From Gemmatimonadota bacterium (lineage in GTDB: Bacteria; 4572-55; J002), in contig RFFQ01000134.1 of the NCBI GenBank assembly GCA_003697105.1, positions 1-46,150 on the forward strand: a DNA stretch of 46,150 nt, in the 5' to 3' direction. The stretch's first letter is position 1; every line of letters starts with the position of its first letter. A program made the translations under genes and the position numbers. The notes under the pieces were generated by a model. That model was not told the origin of the DNA, searched no databases, and saw only the letters and a program-made list of their open reading frames with translations. Of this stretch, positions 24,998-32,877 are shown in pieces.

Positions 24998-27049
24998 TTA
25001 CGGTGCCACGGGGGGGCGGTTGGGTTGTGAACGCCGGTCGAGGGGCAGATCATCCAGATTTTCGATGCGAACAGAATCTGGCAAGTCATCCATCACCGGG
25101 GTATCAAGCTGTTGTTCTTCCGTGGTGGTGTCTGGCGTTGCCGCTTCCCATGTATTTAAGCGTCCATGTTGGGATTCCTCCGGCGGGCGGGGCGATATTG
25201 AATCCGCAATTGCCGGTACTGGCGGCACGTTTCCCAAGGGTTCTGGCGGGGATTCTGAGGTCAACTTGACGGCGGCAATCTTTTTCCGGGCAGTTCGCCC
25301 GTATTCCGTATTGGGGAAGCTGTCTTGAATCGCCTGGTACAAATTCACCGCGATTTCTGGCTCCTTTTTGTAGTGCTCGTAAATATAGGCGCGTGCATAC
25401 CACGCTTGAGGCACATAAACGGAAGTGGGATAGTCTTCGATGACTTTTAAATAAAGGTCAAGAGCTTGATCATAATTCCCTTGATCCAGTTGAGCCTCGG
25501 CATTCTGAAACAGCACTTTATCGGGCTTTTCTTCGATTTCGGTCTTTTCGAGTGGTAATCCAAGGGCTTCTCGGGCGGGATTGGCATACCGGGTTTGCGG
25601 GTAATCCGTTATGATTCGACGGTACATCTGTTGAGAACGCACACTGTCGCGGTACGCCGGTTCGGGATCATGGGCGTAAATCCAGCCGAGCGCATAGAGT
25701 GCTTGGGGGGCGAATTCGCTTTCAGGGAACTCTGTTACAACACTTTGATATTGTGCCAACGCGGAATCCTTTTCTCCCACTTGAAAATAATAGGTTTCCG
25801 CTAAGAGAAAGCGGGTTCGAGCTTGTTGATCGGCTTCGGGATGGGTGGTGGTGCTATCCCCACTCGTCGGGCGGAATTCCGAGAGCTTTGTAATGCTGTT
25901 GCTCCGACGCAAAGCATCTTCTATAATGGCATCCGGGGTGGCGCGTTTACCTCGCACGGCGTCGTATGCCTTACGGGCGCTTTCCAGATCGCCTAAATCT
26001 TCCTGATAAATCAAGCCTAATTGGTACTGGGCTTCACCGTGGGCGGTCTGCATGGTGTTATCTTCCAACAACTGCTTTAGCAGGTCAATTGCCACTTGCG
26101 GGCTTTCTAAATAGCGCAGGCACTGCGCTATTTTGAGTTGGCAACGGGCGATATTTTCCGTTTCATTCCGGTTTTGAGCCTCGCGGAGCAACCGTTCGTA
26201 GATCGTCATGGCGGAGGAATACTCTTTTAACTGCAAATGGCACTCACCTAGTCGAAATCGAGCTTCAAAGGCGACTTCCCGATCCGGTTTGTACCGGAGT
26301 ACCTGCCCGTAGGCAAATTTTGCTTTGTCAAACTGCCCGGTTACAAATGCCGCCTCTCCTGCTTTGAACTGGGCTTCTGCCCGTAATGGACTTTTGCGAT
26401 ACTGTGCTGCCACCCGGCGATAGGCTTGTTCCGCTTCGGCGTAGCGTTCTAGGGCAAAATACGCATCCCCCATCGTGTAAAACGCATCATCCGTCCAGAT
26501 ACTCTCTGGAAATTGGGTTTCAAAGATAAGCAATGTGTTAATTGCCCCTTCATAATCTTTCTTCAAAAAGCGGGTGAGTCCGATCCCATACTCCGTATCA
26601 TCGCGGAAATCACTATTCGGGTAATAAATACGGATTTCTTCATATTTCCGTAGAGCTTCATCATATTCACCTTTGTGGCGGTAGGATTCGGCGATCATAA
26701 AAATGGCATCATCCACCAGATCGCTTTGGGGGTATTTGGTAATCAGTTTAAAGCCTTTCTGAATCACGTAATCGAAACCCGTTTTGGGTGCGTTGCGGCG
26801 GTTCGTGGTGGGGGTGTTATTTCGGCGATTGTAGGATGTGGCGGATCGGTTGGGAGTAAAGCGAGAATCTCCGGTTATGTTTGATGTTTCCTTGTCCACA
26901 TAGAGTTGCCGTTCCTGACGTGCTTGTGCCTCATTGACGGCTTTTTCAAATGCTTCTTTCATGTTATGAAAGGTATTAAAACGGGCACAACCGGCGAATC
27001 CCATCAGCAAAACGAGTAAACTGAGGGCAAAAAGAAGGCGTTGATTCAT
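24998..27049 (-). CDS. large TPR-rich lipoprotein
   Basis: The 683 residues open with a lipoprotein signal (MNQRLLFALSLLVLLMGFAGC; Cys at 21). After that come CARFNTFHNMKEAFEKAVNEAQ and then numerous TPRs from about residue 95 to 600, in the BamD/YbgF style (for example YDEALRKYEEIRIYYPNSDFRDDTEYGIG). The C terminus is a Pro/Thr-rich, low-complexity tail. It is probably an outer-membrane lipoprotein scaffold. A distant resemblance to the SprE/PorW group of the Bacteroidota type IX secretion system (TPR lipoproteins with a C.RFNTF-like start) is possible but not proven. It lies three bases after lpxD, so it is co-transcribed with it and may act in outer-membrane assembly. Confidence 0.82.
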   Translation of the reverse strand: MNQRLLFALSLLVLLMGFAGCARFNTFHNMKEAFEKAVNEAQARQERQLYVDKETSNITGDSRFTPNRSATSYNRRNNTPTTNRRNAPKTGFDYVIQKGFKLITKYPQSDLVDDAIFMIAESYRHKGEYDEALRKYEEIRIYYPNSDFRDDTEYGIGLTRFLKKDYEGAINTLLIFETQFPESIWTDDAFYTMGDAYFALERYAEAEQAYRRVAAQYRKSPLRAEAQFKAGEAAFVTGQFDKAKFAYGQVLRYKPDREVAFEARFRLGECHLQLKEYSSAMTIYERLLREAQNRNETENIARCQLKIAQCLRYLESPQVAIDLLKQLLEDNTMQTAHGEAQYQLGLIYQEDLGDLESARKAYDAVRGKRATPDAIIEDALRRSNSITKLSEFRPTSGDSTTTHPEADQQARTRFLLAETYYFQVGEKDSALAQYQSVVTEFPESEFAPQALYALGWIYAHDPEPAYRDSVRSQQMYRRIITDYPQTRYANPAREALGLPLEKTEIEEKPDKVLFQNAEAQLDQGNYDQALDLYLKVIEDYPTSVYVPQAWYARAYIYEHYKKEPEIAVNLYQAIQDSFPNTEYGRTARKKIAAVKLTSESPPEPLGNVPPVPAIADSISPRPPEESQHGRLNTWEAATPDTTTEEQQLDTPVMDDLPDSVRIENLDDLPLDRRSQPNRPPVAP

Positions 27050-27052
27050 GGG

Positions 27053-28108
27053 TTACTCATTGGATTCATTGGAATTGAGTTTAGCTTTCAGCTCGGCGAT
27101 TTCGCGTTGGAGGTTTTTGATGGTGGCGCTTAGTTCTGGCAGATGGCGGTAAGCGATCCAAGACCGCTTTTCTTGGGAGAGTTCCTGTACCGGTGTCCCC
27201 CAATAGATACCTTTTTTGGGGAGACTCTTAGAGACCCCCGCTTGCGCCGCCAAAATCACTTGATCCCCAATGGTCACATGATCGGCAATACCCACCTGAC
27301 CTGCTACCACGCAGTATTTACCGAGTGTGACACTGCCAGATATTCCAGCTTGCCCGCTGATCGTGGTGTGCTCTCCGATCACATCATTATGACCGATTTG
27401 AACTAAGTTATCAATTTTTGTGCCCTGTTTGATGCGGGTTTCGCCGATAGCGCCGCGATCAATGGCGGTGTTGGCGCCGATCTCGACATCGTCCTCAATA
27501 ATGACAGTGCCAATTTGTGGGATTTTATAGTATCTGCCTGTGTTTTCATCCATAACATAGCCGAAGCCGTCACTGCCGACTACCGTACCGCTATGGATAA
27601 TCACCCGGTTGCCAATTTCAATTTGGTCATATAGTGTCACGTTTGCCCGGATGGTACAATTGTTGCCGATTTTCACACCGTTGCCGATCACCACATTGGG
27701 ATAGACCACGGTCTGGTCACCAATCTGTACCTTTTCTCCGATCACCACACCCGCCATAAGGGTCACCTCTTTACCGATTTGGGCGGATTCACTAACCCTT
27801 GCGGTTGGATCAATGCCGGGGGTGATTTTTGTGGCTGGATGTAATAGATGGATCAACTGGGCAAATGCGAAACGGGGGTTGGGATGGAAGATTAAATTTC
27901 TGCCGGTAGATGTCTCTTTGAATGGAAGCGGGACAATAATCGCAGAGGCACCGGTCTGGAGTGCTTTTTTAAACTTGATGTTATCTAGGGCGAAAATGAT
28001 CTGGCCGGGGGTGGCATGTTCAAGGCTGCCCACCCCGGTAATAGCTTGGGTTGCATCGCCGGTGAACTCTGCATGGAGAAAATCGGCGATTTGTTGAATG
28101 GTTTTCAT
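27053..28108 (-). CDS. lpxD: UDP-3-O-acylglucosamine N-acyltransferase LpxD
   Basis: LpxD adds the N-linked acyl chain in the third step of lipid A synthesis, so the cell has, or can make, a lipid A outer membrane. The 351 residues comprise an N-terminal uridine-binding domain (about 1-98) and a left-handed beta-helix of hexapeptide repeats (IGxxVxI) from about 105 to 320, then a helical tail with QREIAELKAKLNS. The catalytic histidine is in VQIGHND, at H240, matching the family position. The start at 28108 has an AAGGG site; the ATG at 28126 overlaps the rpoN stop (TAATG) and is the alternative. It follows rpoN and precedes the TPR lipoprotein. Confidence 0.95.
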   Translation of the reverse strand: MKTIQQIADFLHAEFTGDATQAITGVGSLEHATPGQIIFALDNIKFKKALQTGASAIIVPLPFKETSTGRNLIFHPNPRFAFAQLIHLLHPATKITPGIDPTARVSESAQIGKEVTLMAGVVIGEKVQIGDQTVVYPNVVIGNGVKIGNNCTIRANVTLYDQIEIGNRVIIHSGTVVGSDGFGYVMDENTGRYYKIPQIGTVIIEDDVEIGANTAIDRGAIGETRIKQGTKIDNLVQIGHNDVIGEHTTISGQAGISGSVTLGKYCVVAGQVGIADHVTIGDQVILAAQAGVSKSLPKKGIYWGTPVQELSQEKRSWIAYRHLPELSATIKNLQREIAELKAKLNSNESNE

Positions 28109-28125
28109 GGTGAATACCCTTAGCA

Positions 28126-29598
28126 TTACTCATAGGATTTGCGCATTCGGGAAGGCAATATCTTTAATTGTTCACGATATTTTGCAACCGTACGGCGAGC
28201 GATGTTGATGCCCCGTTTTTGCATCTCTTGGGCAATTTTTTTATCACTGAGGGGTTTACGCGGGTTTTCTTTGGCGATCAGCTCTTTGATGATATTTTTG
28301 GCTGTGGTGGCGGAGACATCTTCGCCGGAATCGGTGCCAAGCCCACTATCAAAAAAATACTTCAGTTCAAAAACACCATGCGGGGTTTGGACATATTTCC
28401 CATTGGTTACCCGGCTAACGGTAGATTCGTGGACGCCGATTTTTTCAGCGACTTCCAGCAAATTCATGGGTTTGAGTTTGGAAATCCCATGATCAAAGAA
28501 CTCTCGCTGAGATTCCACAATACATTCCATGGTGCGTACCATCGTTTTCCGGCGCTGGTCAATGGTCTTAATCAACCATTTGGCGGAACTTAGTTTATCG
28601 GCAACATATTCTTTGGTTTTTTCAGAGCCGTTTTTATCCCGCAGGATGCTACGGTAGGCACGACTGACCCGCAAGCGGGGGATGTTGCGGTCATTGACAT
28701 ACACCACATAGTCATCACCCACCCGGTCCACGATCAAATCGGGGGTAACATGTTCGCTACCAACACCCGAAGAGAAGGCTAAGCCCGGCTTCGGATTCAA
28801 TTTGGCAATAGCTTGCGCGTAGCGTTCCACATCTTTCGGGGAGGACAGACCCAGACGCTTTGCAATTTGGGGATAGCGCTTGTGTATAAAATCATCCCAA
28901 TGCTTATCAATGATTTGTTCGGCAATATCGTCCTCAAATTCCAATTCGCGTGCCCGGACTTGTATCAGCAGACATTCCCGAATATCACGAGCGCCGACAC
29001 CGAGCGGGTCGAAGGTTTGAATCATTTGGAGGGCTATCTGGACATTTTCGACGGTTTCACCGAGTTCTTCGGCTAATTCTTCCACAGATGCCATCAAATA
29101 GCCATAGTCATCGAGGTTACCAATAATGTACTCCCCAATGTCCTGCATTTTCTGGGAACTGGCCCGGATATGGAGTTGCCGCCGCAGGTGCTCATGGAGG
29201 TTCGTCCGGGTACCGGGTTCGGGGCGGTATGGCTCTTCGTCGTTCTTGCTGTAGTCGCGCACCATGTAGTCTGATTCATACGGATCGCCTAGAATTTCAT
29301 CAATTTGGCTATCAATATTGGTATCTTCTACCGGTTCGGCGGTTTCTTCGCGTTCTTTTTCCGTATCCAAATTGAGTTCTTCGTCGATGGTATCTTCTTG
29401 CTCTTCCTGGGCTTTTTCGTCCAGTTCCTCTTCTGTTTCCTCGATCTCTTCCAATAAGGGATTTTCCATCAATTCCTGCCGGATCATCTGTTCCAGTTGG
29501 AGGGTCGGAACTTGCAAAATTTTAAGCGCCTGCTGGAGCTTTGGTGTCATCACCAATTTTTGTGTCTGTTTGAGTTGTAAGCCGGTGCGCAACTCCAT
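28126..29598 (-). CDS. rpoN: RNA polymerase sigma-54 factor RpoN
   Basis: Sigma-54 directs RNA polymerase to -24/-12 promoters and needs AAA+ activators. The 490 residues hold all three regions. The glutamine-rich region I (LKQTQKLVMTPKLQQALKILQ) is at the start, followed by an acidic linker (about 55-115) and the core-binding region. The C-terminal RpoN box ARRTVAKYRE is at about 467-476. The ATG at 29598 follows GAGG at a good distance; an upstream TTG would add six residues. No sigma-54 activator is in the window, and I saw no convincing -24/-12 promoter. It heads the unit with lpxD and has its own strong promoter. Confidence 0.97.
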   Translation of the reverse strand: MELRTGLQLKQTQKLVMTPKLQQALKILQVPTLQLEQMIRQELMENPLLEEIEETEEELDEKAQEEQEDTIDEELNLDTEKEREETAEPVEDTNIDSQIDEILGDPYESDYMVRDYSKNDEEPYRPEPGTRTNLHEHLRRQLHIRASSQKMQDIGEYIIGNLDDYGYLMASVEELAEELGETVENVQIALQMIQTFDPLGVGARDIRECLLIQVRARELEFEDDIAEQIIDKHWDDFIHKRYPQIAKRLGLSSPKDVERYAQAIAKLNPKPGLAFSSGVGSEHVTPDLIVDRVGDDYVVYVNDRNIPRLRVSRAYRSILRDKNGSEKTKEYVADKLSSAKWLIKTIDQRRKTMVRTMECIVESQREFFDHGISKLKPMNLLEVAEKIGVHESTVSRVTNGKYVQTPHGVFELKYFFDSGLGTDSGEDVSATTAKNIIKELIAKENPRKPLSDKKIAQEMQKRGINIARRTVAKYREQLKILPSRMRKSYE

Positions 29599-29690
29599 TA
29601 TAGATTCCTCATTCAATAACCCGTAAAAAAATTGAGATGGGGGTCAATCTGCGGTGCAATGCCTTATTAGGGGGCATGGCAACGTTCCAA

Positions 29691-29720
29691 ACTATAACCT
29701 CAATTCAAGAAATATGTCAA
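29691..29720 (-). promoter_or_regulatory. promoter for the rpoN-lpxD unit
   Basis: On the minus strand TTGACA (29715-29720), an 18-base spacer and TATAGT (29691-29696) lie about 95 bases upstream of the rpoN ATG. It is a housekeeping-type promoter. Confidence 0.65.
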
Positions 29721-29782
29721 GTAAATCTTTCAACATCTGGACTAAATTTACCGGTTGAACCCGTTGATAACGTTTCAACATC

Positions 29783-29823
29783 TTGATAATAAAACCCTTA
29801 GGCTATGAAAACACCTAAGGGTT
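29783..29823 (-). terminator. intrinsic terminator after aspS
   Basis: A perfect 10-bp stem (29814-29823 with 29793-29802) with an 11-base loop is followed on the minus strand by the T-rich run TTTTATTATC. It lies about 40 bases after the aspS stop and isolates aspS from rpoN. Confidence 0.85.
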
Positions 29824-29863
29824 GAGTCCGCCCAAATACGTGACAATGTTTTTGGAATGACCC

Positions 29864-31666
29864 TTATTTTTCGGGTGTTTTGTTTTTTACATCTAATTTG
29901 ATATGCAACTCGGACAATAATGCCGGATCCGCCGGAGCGGGCGAGTCAGACATTAATTCCACTGCTTTGAGCGTTTTCGGGAAGGCAATGGTTTCGCGGA
30001 TGCTCTTTTTACCGAGCAACAACATCACAATCCGGTCAATACCGGTTGCCAAGCCACCGTGGGGGGGTGCGCCATATTCAAATGCTTTGAGCATAAAACC
30101 AAATTTTTGTTCGGCTTCTTCCTCACTCAGTCCGATGATGTTCATCACCCGTTGTTGAATGTCTCGCCGGTGGATTCGGATACTGCCCGAGCCAAGTTCC
30201 ACCCCGTTACAAACAAGGTCATATAGTTGGGCGCGCACACGTCCGGGGTCATCTTCCATCCAATCAAGGCAGTCATAGTGAGGCATGGTAAACATGTGGT
30301 GGGCGGGTGCCCACGTGTTGGTTTCTTCATCGTGCTCAAACAACGGAAAGTCGGTTACCCACAGAAAATTATATTGGCTGGAGTCGATTAAGCCCAATTC
30401 CTCTCCTAATTTCAAGCGTAAATTCGCCAAGGATTGGTAAACTACTTTCGGTTTATCGGCAACAAAAAAGAGCATGTCACCTTCTTCTGCCTGCGCCAGG
30501 GTGATGATCTGGGCCTGTTCCGCCTCATTAAAAAATTTGGAGATACCGCCACTGAGAGCACCCCCCGTCACCTTCATCCAAGCTAACCCTTTTGCACCGT
30601 AATGTTCGACAAAGCGGGTCAGTTCATCAATTTTTTTGCGGGAGATGTCCGGTGCGGCGCCTTTTGCGTTCAGCCCGCGCACCAACCCGCCATTTTCAAT
30701 TGTACTCCGAAAGACCTTGAATTCACATACGCGGGCAACGTCTGCATAATCGATGATTTCCATGCCAAAGCGGGTATCCGGTTTATCGCTCCCATAACGG
30801 CGCATGGCTTCATCATAGGTCAGACGCGGTACTTCTCCGATTTCATAATCGATGGTGGCTTTAAACATCGCCCGAAAAACCCCTTCGACCACCCGAAACA
30901 CGTCTTCTTGGTGGACAAAGCTCATTTCAAGGTCGATTTGGGTATGCTCCGGTTGGCGGTCTCCACGCGAATCCTCATCCCGGAAACAGCGGGCAATTTG
31001 GTAGTATTTATCACAGCCGGAGACCATCAAAATCTGCTTGTAAATCTGAGGTGACTGCGGGAGCGCGTAAAATTTACCCGGATAAAGCCGGCTAGGGACA
31101 ATGTAATCTCGGGCGCCTTCTGGTGTGGGACGGATAAGGCAGGGAGTTTCGATCTCCAAAAAGCCCTCGTTGTTGAGGAACTGCCGGGCGGCATTCACCG
31201 CTTCGTGCCGGATACGCAACATTTTTTGCATCTCTGCCCGACGCAAGTCCAGATAACGATACTCTAAGCGCAGTTCTTCCGATGCGCGGGGGTCATCTTC
31301 GATTAAAAATGGCGGGGTTTGGGAATCATTGAGGATATATATTTCATGGGCTTTTACTTCAATGTCGCCGGTTGGCATGTTGGGGTTTGCCATGCCTTCG
31401 GGGCGGGCTTCCACGACACCTTTTACCGCAATCACAAATTCCCGCGCCAGATTACCGGCTTTTTCGTGGGCTTCCGGCTGAATATCCGGGTTGAAATTGA
31501 TCTGGGTGATGCCGTACCGGTCTCGCAAATCGATAAAAATAATCTGTCCCAAGTCGCGACGGCGATGCACCCAGCCCATCAGGGTGATGGTCTCGCCGAT
31601 GTTTTTGGTGGTTAATGCCCCACAATTATACTGGCGGTGGAGGTTCGCCATTGTGTCCAAAACCAT
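29864..31666 (-). CDS. aspS: aspartyl-tRNA synthetase, bacterial type
   Basis: AspRS charges tRNA-Asp. The 600 residues are the bacterial type: an N-terminal OB fold (about 15-110), a catalytic core and an inserted GAD domain. Motif 2 is FRDEDSRGDRQPEHTQIDLEMSF near residue 220, and motif 3 is GGLATGIDRIVMLLLGKKSIR near 540. The ATG at 31666 has a TTGAGGAG site. The cell also has asnS, so AspRS could be the discriminating form, though nothing seen here tests that. It follows the CvfB-like gene by 52 bases and ends at a clear terminator. Confidence 0.97.
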   Translation of the reverse strand: MVLDTMANLHRQYNCGALTTKNIGETITLMGWVHRRRDLGQIIFIDLRDRYGITQINFNPDIQPEAHEKAGNLAREFVIAVKGVVEARPEGMANPNMPTGDIEVKAHEIYILNDSQTPPFLIEDDPRASEELRLEYRYLDLRRAEMQKMLRIRHEAVNAARQFLNNEGFLEIETPCLIRPTPEGARDYIVPSRLYPGKFYALPQSPQIYKQILMVSGCDKYYQIARCFRDEDSRGDRQPEHTQIDLEMSFVHQEDVFRVVEGVFRAMFKATIDYEIGEVPRLTYDEAMRRYGSDKPDTRFGMEIIDYADVARVCEFKVFRSTIENGGLVRGLNAKGAAPDISRKKIDELTRFVEHYGAKGLAWMKVTGGALSGGISKFFNEAEQAQIITLAQAEEGDMLFFVADKPKVVYQSLANLRLKLGEELGLIDSSQYNFLWVTDFPLFEHDEETNTWAPAHHMFTMPHYDCLDWMEDDPGRVRAQLYDLVCNGVELGSGSIRIHRRDIQQRVMNIIGLSEEEAEQKFGFMLKAFEYGAPPHGGLATGIDRIVMLLLGKKSIRETIAFPKTLKAVELMSDSPAPADPALLSELHIKLDVKNKTPEK

Positions 31667-31718
31667 AACATACTCCTCAATTGATGCACAAAAGGTTTAG
31701 TTGGGTCGAATTCTGCTG

Positions 31719-32567
31719 TTAATTTTGGGTTTCCGTATATCTCAAACCGTGGGGTGTTTGTTTGATTTTGCCATTTTTCATCAATCGTCCCACTGCTCGT
31801 TTGAACGCTTTTTTACTCATGTTTAAAGTCTGTTTGATTTCCGCCGGCGAGCTTTTATCGTGCAATGGCAAAAATCCGCCGTTTTGCTGGAGTTCCTTCA
31901 AAATCCGCTCACTGTCAATGTTCATTTGTTGGGGGATGTCTTTTGTGGGGGAGAGGTCTAGTTTACCATCCTGCCGGACATTGATCACCCGTGCCTCGAT
32001 CACTTCGCCCGGTAGATACACCCGGAACTGTTGCGTGGCAGGAATCAAACCAGAATAGCGGTTATCCACAGCGACAAACACGCCCACACCGTTTTTAACA
32101 AGATAAACCGTGCCGTTTACAATTTGATGTTTGTGATAAGGACTATCCGGTTGCAGATATTTCTCGATATAGGTTGTCGCGCATAGCCGTCCGGAGGCGT
32201 CTTCGTACACCGCCACCAGATAGCTTTTGCCGGGGTGAACGGGATAGCGCTGTTCCTTAAACGGCAGAAGCAAATCCTTGGGTAAGCCCCAATCCAAAAA
32301 CGCTCCGATCCGCGTATTCTGAACCACTTTTAGCCGGGCTAATTGCCCGACCATTACCCGTGGGATTTCGGTGGTTGCCGTTAAGCGGTCTTCGGAGTCG
32401 CGGTAGAGGAAGACTTGCACGTTTGTTCCCCGTCGCATGGAGGGCGTCAAATAGCGGCGTGGCATGAAGACTGGCACCGGTTTATCCAGAGATGTATCAA
32501 TAAGATATGCTCCGTTAGCAGTCAGTCGGTCAATTTTAAGAGTGTGTATTTTACCAATTTCGAGCAT
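31719..32567 (-). CDS. CvfB-like S1 RNA-binding protein
   Basis: The 282-residue protein is of the CvfB/YitL type. These proteins bind RNA through several S1-like beta barrels. The segments LEIGKIHTLKIDRLTANGAYLI, VMVGQLARLKVVQNTRIGAFLDWGLPKDLLLPF and VNGTVYLVKNGVGVFVAVDNRYSGLIP mark three S1 modules between about 1 and 205. The C-terminal 60 residues (FLPLHDKSSPAEIKQTLNMSKKAFKRAVGRLMKNGKI) are the winged-helix domain. In Staphylococcus aureus CvfB influences virulence gene expression, but its general role is unknown. It precedes aspS in the same direction. Confidence 0.88.
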   Translation of the reverse strand: MLEIGKIHTLKIDRLTANGAYLIDTSLDKPVPVFMPRRYLTPSMRRGTNVQVFLYRDSEDRLTATTEIPRVMVGQLARLKVVQNTRIGAFLDWGLPKDLLLPFKEQRYPVHPGKSYLVAVYEDASGRLCATTYIEKYLQPDSPYHKHQIVNGTVYLVKNGVGVFVAVDNRYSGLIPATQQFRVYLPGEVIEARVINVRQDGKLDLSPTKDIPQQMNIDSERILKELQQNGGFLPLHDKSSPAEIKQTLNMSKKAFKRAVGRLMKNGKIKQTPHGLRYTETQN

Positions 32568-32577
32568 CGTATCCTGT

Positions 32578-32595
32578 CAGCTCTGAAGAATACTA
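32578..32595. repeat. copy B of the CTGAAGAATAC repeat, one arm of an inverted pair
   Basis: Reads CAGCTCTGAAGAATACTA. Its inverse complement at 32695-32713 is CAGCCCTGAAGAATACCTA, differing by one substitution and one extra base. The 99 bases between the arms are AT-rich and have no gene. Confidence 0.5.
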
Positions 32596-32694
32596 TTTGA
32601 TCCGAAATCGCTTATATTAAGGGCAAAAGATCAAAATAGCGCGAAAACATTTTTTTCATACCTGCGTGAGACACTTGATATAGCACACGTTTCA

Positions 32695-32713
32695 TAGGTA
32701 TTCTTCAGGGCTG
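32695..32713. repeat. copy C of the CTGAAGAATAC repeat, other arm of the inverted pair
   Basis: This is the inverse of copy B. In its own orientation it continues into GAAACGT after CTAT, as copy A at 3107-3126 does after T. The pairing could form a hairpin across the 99-base interior or represent the ends of a tiny degraded mobile element. Confidence 0.5.
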
Positions 32714-32797
32714 TATCCTGTAGGGGTTAATGGTAATATTAATGGCAAATGCACGGGTTCATGTTCCATATACCGTTGACCCGGCACGGTTTATCTT

Positions 32798-32877
32798 TCA
32801 TCCTTCATCCTTCATCCTTCCGCCTTCATCCTTCCGCCTTCATCCTTCATCCTTCCAATGCCTTCCGCCTTCATCCT
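32798..32877. repeat. 7-bp tandem repeat array of TCATCCT/TCCGCCT units
   Basis: The units are three TCATCCT, TCCGCCT, TCATCCT, TCCGCCT, two TCATCCT, one ten-base TCCAATGCCT, TCCGCCT and TCATCCT, so the period is seven and the variation is confined mostly to two bases. The final T of the array is the first base of the dinG stop codon on the other strand, so the array abuts the gene exactly. Heptad arrays of this sort are known from cyanobacteria and some other bacteria; their role is unclear. Confidence 0.85.

Larger units (their letters stand above)
32568..32876. other. 309-base intergenic region with two kinds of repeat
   Basis: This gap between the dinG-like gene and the CvfB gene has no credible gene. 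It holds two inverted copies of an 18-19 bp repeat (32578-32595, 32695-32713) with about 100 bases between them, and an array of 7-bp units (32798-32877) next to the dinG stop. A promoter for the CvfB-aspS unit should also lie here, but I could not place one convincingly. Confidence 0.5.
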
